The translations under genes were made by a program, and so were the position numbers. From Candidatus Cloacimonadota bacterium (GTDB taxonomy: Bacteria > Cloacimonadota > Cloacimonadia > Cloacimonadales > WRIO01): 5,061 bases of DNA. The notes beneath the pieces are model-generated. The model saw nothing but the letters and a program-made list of their open reading frames with translations, had not been told where the DNA came from and searched no databases. The stretch's first letter is position 1; every line of letters starts with the position of its first letter. Shown here one piece after another: positions 1 through 4,006 of the stretch. The stretch is from the NCBI GenBank assembly GCA_017998585.1, contig JAGOCT010000158.1, forward strand, positions 1 to 5,061, given 5' to 3'.

Positions 1-1810
1 ACTGTCTTTACCGTTAAAAAGAGGCAAATGGTATTATTATTCCAAAAATTCAGGCACCCAGAATCAGTGGGTCACTTATCGAAAAAGAGAACTGGATGGA
101 GAAGAAGAACTGTTATTTGATCCTAATACGCTTTCAGAAGACGGAACAACTAAAGCCTTTCGATTAGCGGTATCCACTGACAGACGCTATTTCTTTTACA
201 GTATCTCAAAAGGCGGAGGTGATGATTCTGATGTATGGATTTATGATACAGAGACAAAGACTTTTTTAGACGAAAAGCTGCTCAATGCCAGACATACTGA
301 TATTGCATGGTACAAAGAAGGTTATCTTTACAGCCATTATGATGAGGAAGCCGATAATCTCAAAGCTAACAAGAATCAGCGGGTTTTTTATCACAAATTA
401 GGTGATTCTTTTGAAAATGATGTCTTACTATATGAAGACCCGGAGCATCCTTTCAGATATCATTCCGGTTGGGTCTCTGATGATGAGAAATATATGTTTA
501 TTTATGTCTCTGAAGGTACCAGCAATAACAAAATTCTTTATAAAGACCTGACAGTTAAAGAAAGTACCTTTAAAGCGATTTTTGATACTTTTGATTATAA
601 TTGCCATCTCATGGATTCATTCAAAGAAGATGAGTTCTATGTTAGAACCAATATGAATGCTAAGAATTACCAACTACTAAGAGTTAATCTGAAACAGGAA
701 GAAATCATTCCTGAAGTCATTATTCCAGAGAGAGACTATTTACTGGAAAGTGTTCTGCCTGTAGATAATAAGTTAATTGTCTCTTATATTAAGGATGTCA
801 GCTCAAAACTGGAAGTAATGGATACAGAAGGCAATTATCTCTATGATATAGAGATGCCATATCAGGGAAATGCTGATTTTCATAATGATAAAAAAGAAGA
901 TAAAGAGATATGGTTCAGTTTTAGTTCATACACGCGACCTGATGAATACTACCATTATGATGTAGAAAATCATAGGTTGACTTTTTATCATCGTGATCAG
1001 ATTAAAGCAGATGTAGAAAAATATCAGTCTGAGCAGATATTTTATCCATCCAAAGATGGAACTCAGGTTCCCATGACGCTAATCTATAAAAAAGGAATGC
1101 AAAAGAACGGACATAATCCGACTTATCTTTATGCTTATGGCGGATTTAATCATGCCCTGATGCCTTATTTCAATGAAGCGAAGATTCCTTTTCTGGAAAG
1201 AGGTGGGATTTTTGTCATTGCCAATATTCGTGGTGGTAATGAGTATGGAGAAGACTGGCATTCACAGGGTTGTTTACTCAATAAGCAGAATGTTTTTGAT
1301 GATTTTATCGGTGCCGGAGAATATCTGATTGAACAGGGATATACTTGTTCTGAAAAACTGGCGATTGCCGGAGGATCAAATGGTGGCTTATTAATTGGAG
1401 CTGTCATGACGCAGAGACCTGAATTATTTAAAGTCGCTCTGCCGATGATGGGCGTGCTGGATATGATTCGTTATCACAAGTTTACTTGTGGATGGGGCTG
1501 GATGGTGGAATACGGTAACCCCGACGAAGAGATTCATTTTAATAATCTGATCAAATACTCACCATTACATCATATTAAGGAAGGAGTTCGTTATCCTGCT
1601 ACCATGGTGGTAACGGCTGACCATGATGACCGTGTGATACCTGGTCACTCTTTCAAATTTGCAGCCACACTTCAGGAAAAAGGTTCTAATGAGACACCAC
1701 TTCTGCTTTATACCCAGATTCAATCCGGGCATGATGCCAGTAACTTGAGAAAATACTACGAATTGAATGCGGACTGCTGGACTTTTGTGTTTAAATATTT
1801 GGGGATGTAA
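1..1810 (+). CDS. Prolyl oligopeptidase (S9A family serine peptidase), 5' end outside the window
   Basis: This enzyme cleaves short proline-containing peptides on the carboxyl side of proline, using a serine protease domain gated by a beta-propeller. The frame is open from the first full codon at base 2 to TAA at 1808-1810, giving 602 residues. Family members have about 700, so roughly 90-100 N-terminal residues, including the start, lie off the left edge. The ATG at 494 is internal, since clear homologous sequence precedes it (for example GKWYYYSKNSGTQNQW, fragment residues 8-23). Residues 1 to about 335 form the propeller and the rest the alpha/beta-hydrolase domain. The nucleophile Ser459 sits in GGSNGG, the acid is Asp542 in DHDDRV, and the base is His577 in SGHDA. 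Tyr379 in AYGGFN matches the oxyanion-hole tyrosine, and Arg544 matches the substrate-binding arginine. All key residues are present, so it should be active. Whether it has a signal peptide cannot be seen. No terminator is evident downstream. Confidence 0.97.
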   Translation, partial: LSLPLKRGKWYYYSKNSGTQNQWVTYRKRELDGEEELLFDPNTLSEDGTTKAFRLAVSTDRRYFFYSISKGGGDDSDVWIYDTETKTFLDEKLLNARHTDIAWYKEGYLYSHYDEEADNLKANKNQRVFYHKLGDSFENDVLLYEDPEHPFRYHSGWVSDDEKYMFIYVSEGTSNNKILYKDLTVKESTFKAIFDTFDYNCHLMDSFKEDEFYVRTNMNAKNYQLLRVNLKQEEIIPEVIIPERDYLLESVLPVDNKLIVSYIKDVSSKLEVMDTEGNYLYDIEMPYQGNADFHNDKKEDKEIWFSFSSYTRPDEYYHYDVENHRLTFYHRDQIKADVEKYQSEQIFYPSKDGTQVPMTLIYKKGMQKNGHNPTYLYAYGGFNHALMPYFNEAKIPFLERGGIFVIANIRGGNEYGEDWHSQGCLLNKQNVFDDFIGAGEYLIEQGYTCSEKLAIAGGSNGGLLIGAVMTQRPELFKVALPMMGVLDMIRYHKFTCGWGWMVEYGNPDEEIHFNNLIKYSPLHHIKEGVRYPATMVVTADHDDRVIPGHSFKFAATLQEKGSNETPLLLYTQIQSGHDASNLRKYYELNADCWTFVFKYLGM

Positions 1811-1820
1811 TATGGATAAC

Positions 1821-1847
1821 CACGAAAAACACTAAATACACGAAAAG
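1821..1847. repeat. Three tandem 9-bp units (CACGAAAAA-like)
   Basis: Just after the oligopeptidase stop, three consecutive 9-bp units read CACGAAAAA, CACTAAATA and CACGAAAAG. A separate 9-nt direct repeat, AAGAATAGG, follows at 1851-1859 and 1866-1874. An ATG at 1812 opens a frame reading MDNHEKH before a TAA inside the second unit. If that stop were a point mutation the frame would continue IHEK, so this could be a decayed coding repeat. No ribosome binding site supports expression. Confidence 0.6.
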
Positions 1848-1879
1848 CAAAAGAATAGGGAATGTAAGAATAGGTCTAA

Positions 1880-1950
1880 GACGCTGATAATTCAGATATT
1901 AACGGATTAGTATTGAGAATATTATCTGTTTAATCAGTAAAATCCGCGTC
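1880..1950. repeat. 71-bp imperfect palindrome upstream of the acetyltransferase
   Basis: The segment begins GACGCTGAT and ends ATCCGCGTC, whose reverse complement is GACGCGGAT, so the termini are inverted with one mismatch in nine. Over the outer 18 nt about 13 positions match. The right end, read on the minus strand (gacgcggatt, three unmatched bases, ctgatt), is the same motif found on the plus strand at 2674-2692, just past the acetyltransferase gene. This looks like a small dispersed palindromic repeat (REP- or MITE-like). It lies 26 bp before the next start codon, so it may also affect expression of that gene. Confidence 0.5.
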
Positions 1951-1962
1951 ATAATGATAAAT

Positions 1963-1968
1963 AGGAGG
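1963..1968 (+). promoter_or_regulatory. Ribosome binding site AGGAGG of the acetyltransferase
   Basis: A perfect AGGAGG lies 8 nt before the ATG at 1977, an optimal spacing that fixes the start. It lies outside the preceding palindrome, 12 bp past its right end. No clear promoter boxes were found between the two genes. Confidence 0.85.
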
Positions 1969-1976
1969 TTTAGGGT

Positions 1977-2663
1977 ATGGTAAATTTTAACGATTTTTAT
2001 ATGGAATTTATGGGTATTGAAACTGATCGATTGAGAAAGGATATATTTAATATATTTCCTTCATTGTTCAGAGAACAACCAATATGTAAACAGCATTTTT
2101 TTCCGGTAATCATCACTGAATGGGAGGGATATAGAATATGCTCTTGTACTCAAGAAATGTATCATTTTATTCAAAATAAATCAGAGCAGGAAGCAGAAGA
2201 AATTCTTAATGAACGCTATTCTGAATTAAACTGGATTCAGTATCGCAGATATGCACTTGAAAATCAGCAGGAAGAGATGGATAGCATAGCACTTGCTTTA
2301 TCACTTAACCTTTACTTAAGAATTGCTAAAGACAAATGTGAACATCATATCCATCCTGATACCTATGAGATGCTCAAACAGGAATTGATTCAAGTGGTAA
2401 TTGATGAATCCAGGATAGCCTCACAGGCTTATGTCTCCGATTTGATAGCCGGCGCAGCCAATATCGCTGTTTCGACCCATGAACAGTTTCGATCAAAAGG
2501 TTATGCCAAAGAAGTGGTTAAAAGTGCAGTCAATTATGCATTGAGAAAGGATCATTTACCGCTTTATCTGGTCAGAGAAGACAATACTGCTTCGATTCGG
2601 GTAGCAGAATCAGTGGGTTTTAAACTCAAATCTCTCGAATATTGCGGATACTGGAAATCCTGA
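1977..2663 (+). CDS. GNAT family N-acetyltransferase with an unrecognised N-terminal domain
   Basis: This is a 228-residue protein that probably transfers an acetyl group from acetyl-CoA to an amine; the substrate cannot be told. The GNAT fold occupies about residues 140-226. ANIAVSTHEQFRSKGYA (residues 161-177) carries the core beta-strand and the acetyl-CoA pyrophosphate loop in the form R172-S-K-G175-Y-A177. NTASIRVAESVGFK (203-216) is the typical C-terminal helix and strand motif. Residues 1-135 match no family I recognise. They are rich in charged and aromatic residues and include a Cys/His cluster, CEHHIH, at 121-126. No signal peptide or membrane segment is visible. The start is fixed by a perfect AGGAGG 8 nt upstream, and the stop is TGA. 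The gene stands alone: it lies 166 bp from the oligopeptidase and is bracketed by inverted copies of a gacgcggatt repeat, so it may be an accessory or mobile gene. The GNAT call is firm; the specific function is unknown. Confidence 0.9.
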   Translation: MVNFNDFYMEFMGIETDRLRKDIFNIFPSLFREQPICKQHFFPVIITEWEGYRICSCTQEMYHFIQNKSEQEAEEILNERYSELNWIQYRRYALENQQEEMDSIALALSLNLYLRIAKDKCEHHIHPDTYEMLKQELIQVVIDESRIASQAYVSDLIAGAANIAVSTHEQFRSKGYAKEVVKSAVNYALRKDHLPLYLVREDNTASIRVAESVGFKLKSLEYCGYWKS

Positions 2664-2673
2664 ATTGTTCTTT

Positions 2674-2756
2674 GACGCGGATTACGCTGATTTTAATATT
2701 GAGCGCTTTGAAATAGAACGATTAAGATCATTAGACACGGATTACGCTGATTTTAA
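2674..2756. repeat. Pair of 23-nt direct repeats spaced 60 bp
   Basis: The 23-nt unit at 2674-2696 (gacgcggattacgctgat followed by tttaa) recurs at 2734-2756 with a single change, gacGcgg to gacAcgg. The starts are exactly 60 bp apart, and the intervening DNA is not itself repeated. The first ten bases are the exact reverse complement of 1941-1950 on the other side of the acetyltransferase gene. Sequences of this flavour (cacggattacgctgatt) occur as dispersed intergenic repeats in various bacterial genomes, from memory and unverified. The pair starts 11 bp after the acetyltransferase stop. Confidence 0.75.
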
Positions 2757-2992
2757 GGACAAAAAGTTATTAACATACTTTTTAAGTAACGACTCAGGTA
2801 CTTTTAAATAAACCAAAACAGGTAATCACTTTTTAATAAGAGTCTATAAGGGAATAGCAGAGATTTGCAAAATGAAACAAAGTGATATGCCGAAAATCCG
2901 CTTTGGAGAACTGTATGATACACAGATCAGGATACTTTTCTTTTTTTTTCGGATGTACGGCTTATACCACACCGTCACTTCGTGCCACTCCT
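2757..2992. other. Intergenic stretch with one doubtful 57-codon frame and a weak hairpin
   Basis: No supported gene is present. A frame from ATG 2872 to TGA 3043-3045 would encode 57 residues starting MKQSDMPKIRFGELYDTQIR, then a run of four phenylalanines from the T-rich tract at 2942-2949. It has no good ribosome binding site, and its second half runs into repeat DNA, so it is either noise or a remnant 5' end broken by the repeat. An AT-rich hairpin, AAAAAGT 2761-2767 with ACTTTTT 2777-2783, lacks a following T-run and is not a convincing terminator. Confidence 0.35.
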
Positions 2993-3158
2993 CCAGAACC
3001 TGTGCAAAAATGCAGATTTTATCATGCCGCACCTACGGCGCTTGAACATAACTCACTATTTACCCGTGGTTTCACCACGGGATAGGATTCTGACATTCCT
3101 CCGGAACTCTTGTTTTTGCACAGACTCTCCAGAGCCCGAGCAAAAATGCTGGTTTTAT
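2993..3158. repeat. Composite repeat with a cloverleaf-like inverted-repeat core (3000-3123)
   Basis: An exact 11-bp inverted repeat, ctgtgcaaaaa 3000-3010 with tttttgcacag 3113-3123, encloses three consecutive perfect hairpins. These are GCCG/CGGC (3026-3029 with 3036-3039, loop CACCTA), CCCGTGGT/ACCACGGG (3063-3070 with 3074-3081, loop TTC), and TTCC/GGAA (3096-3099 with 3103-3106, loop TCC). The left flank 2993-3022 is repeated directly at 3129-3158 with 25 of 30 positions identical, so the core sits between near-duplicates. Base composition is clearly more GC-rich than the surrounding DNA. It could be a mobile repeat, a structured RNA, or both. No transposase is nearby, and open frames through it appear to be by-products of the repeat. 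Confidence 0.6.
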
Positions 3159-3182
3159 TCTATCGGACTTGGTTCAACTTTA

Positions 3183-3401
3183 ATGATTCAGAATAGTAAC
3201 AGTAATTCGAATGAGAAACAATGTCTTGCTTTGAGTAGTATTGGTGCTTTGACCGGACATTACTTTTATGAAAAAAAACTGAAACGGACTTATTCAAAAA
3301 AAGAAAATGATGAAAGCAGTCAGTTTTCTCTGGATACTTTCATAAATCCAATGGCTTATCAGACAAATCATCCTGTTTTGACTTTTAAGTTAGATTTTTA
3401 A
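3183..3401 (+). CDS. Doubtful 72-residue open frame, possible gene remnant
   Basis: From ATG 3183 to TAA 3399-3401 the frame would encode 72 residues, starting MIQNSNSNSNEK and ending HPVLTFKLDF. The same frame stays open back to 2982 through the preceding repeat, which argues that its length is partly accidental. There is no Shine-Dalgarno sequence before the ATG, and the upstream bases are CAACTTTA. The composition is plausible for protein (mixed hydrophobic and charged residues, a lysine-rich middle at 31-40). The ending in alternating hydrophobic residues and a terminal phenylalanine resembles the last beta-strand of outer-membrane proteins, but that is a weak resemblance over ten residues. 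I recognise no family. It may be the 3' end of a decayed gene or chance; I favour non-coding or a pseudogene. Confidence 0.2.
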   Translation: MIQNSNSNSNEKQCLALSSIGALTGHYFYEKKLKRTYSKKENDESSQFSLDTFINPMAYQTNHPVLTFKLDF

Positions 3402-3910
3402 TATTTATCTTCATACATGGTGAGACTGTTTCATTTGATACAATTTTTTAAAATACTTGATAGTAATTTTGAGCAATTTTGATGAAAATTATAATTTATA
3501 AGGGAAAAGGAAAGTATAAGGAAAGAAAGAGGAAACAATAAGGAAAGAAAAAGCTAAAATCATAGCAAATATCTATTTATAGGTGTATGTGAATATAAAA
3601 TAAATAAATGTTGGTTCTAATCCTGTAAGAATTCTGTACTTAGATAAGCCTTTTGATTATAGTCAATGTTATTAAGTATAGGCTTATTCATTCATAAAAA
3701 GATAAAAACCGATTTGTAGGGGATGTTTGAAACGAAGTGACGTATATCCTGTCCCAAAATGTATAATGCTCTGATTTGTGCTTTAAATTGTTGTTTAGTG
3801 TTGATTTACGGTATTCAACATTGCTTCATTTTTAAAATCCCTCCTAATCGTATATACATTTGTCGAAAGACAGTTGCTTATTACTAGATAACATTGGCTA
3901 CACCTTAAGG
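3402..3910. other. AT-rich intergenic region, no gene seen
   Basis: All frames are broken by frequent stops, and no tRNA, rRNA or T-box signature was found. What it holds is a purine-rich 11-bp tandem repeat (3507-3550), a second copy of acgaagtgacg (3732-3742) inverse to 2973-2983, and a small GAAA-capped hairpin TGTC/GACA (3861-3864 with 3869-3872). It also has a near-palindrome TTGATTATAGTCAA (3653-3666) and a perfect 10-bp palindrome ACCTTAAGGT at its end (3902-3911). On the minus strand, AGGAGGG (3845-3839) precedes ATG 3829-3827 by 9 nt, but that frame stops after four codons. Confidence 0.6.
3507..3550. repeat. Four tandem 11-bp purine-rich units
   Basis: The units are AAGGAAAGTAT, AAGGAAAGAAA, GAGGAAACAAT and AAGGAAAGAAA, starting at 3507, 3518, 3529 and 3540. 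The third is the most diverged. They lie in a 54-nt tract (3500-3553) with only four pyrimidines on the plus strand. An 11-bp period places the repeats on nearly the same face of the helix, which could favour bending or protein binding; the role is unknown. Confidence 0.65.
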
Positions 3911-3977
3911 TATAAGTACTTAATTTTTGAAAAAAAAGATAGACATAATCAACTCATTGATTTTTTTGGTACTTATA
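3911..3977 (+). promoter_or_regulatory. Nested inverted repeats in the leader region of glyS
   Basis: An exact outer pair, TATAAGTAC 3911-3919 with GTACTTATA 3969-3977, encloses an A-run (3930-3937) facing a T-run (3961-3967). Inside these is a hairpin AATCAA 3947-3952, loop CTCA, TTGATT 3957-3962. The hairpin running directly into Ts resembles an intrinsic terminator 40 nt before glyS, so it could be an attenuator or the end of an upstream transcript. The inner stem has a single G-C pair and is weak. The T-run can pair either with the A-run or in part with the hairpin, so the two folds compete. No T-box consensus is present. Confidence 0.3.
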
Positions 3978-3996
3978 AAGAATTACACAATTTAAA

Positions 3997-4002
3997 GTGA
4001 GG
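3997..4002 (+). promoter_or_regulatory. glyS: Ribosome binding site of glyS (GTGAGG)
   Basis: AAGTGAGGT resembles the Shine-Dalgarno consensus with one mismatch and ends 4 nt before the GTG start, which is rather short. The TGA inside it (3998-4000) is an in-frame stop for glyS, so translation cannot begin further upstream. The next in-frame ATG is codon 54, inside a conserved motif, which supports the GTG start. Confidence 0.65.
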
Positions 4003-4006
4003 TTTT

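Noticed and set aside
1079..1407. Two open frames of 60 and 80 codons on the minus strand inside the oligopeptidase gene
   Set aside because: They lie antisense to a strongly conserved catalytic domain, have no recognisable motifs, and are best explained as shadows of that coding sequence.
2674..2756. CRISPR array
   Set aside because: There are only two repeat units with a 37-nt spacer, no further units follow, and no cas gene is in view. The related inverted copy near 1950 fits a dispersed repeat better.
2761..2783. Rho-independent terminator after the acetyltransferase
   Set aside because: The stem AAAAAGT/ACTTTTT is almost pure A-T, has a 9-nt loop, and is followed by AAGTAACG, not a T-run.
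2844..3085. Overlapping open frames of 62 (minus) and 67 (plus) codons across the repeat
   Set aside because: Neither has a ribosome binding site, both translate repeat DNA and a T-run, and their openness on both strands reflects local composition.
3612..3626. tRNA T-arm-like sequence ggttctaatcc
   Set aside because: It lacks the required purine-A of the T-loop, and no acceptor, D or anticodon stems could be built around it.
3700..4006. T-box riboswitch for glyS
   Set aside because: The conserved antiterminator bulge sequence (AGGGTGG-ACC type) and specifier-loop architecture are not visible.
3977..4006. sigma70 promoter just before glyS (TTGATT and TATAAA)
   Set aside because: The boxes at 3957-3962 and 3974-3979 are only 11 bp apart, too close for a functional pair; no better-spaced pair was found nearby.
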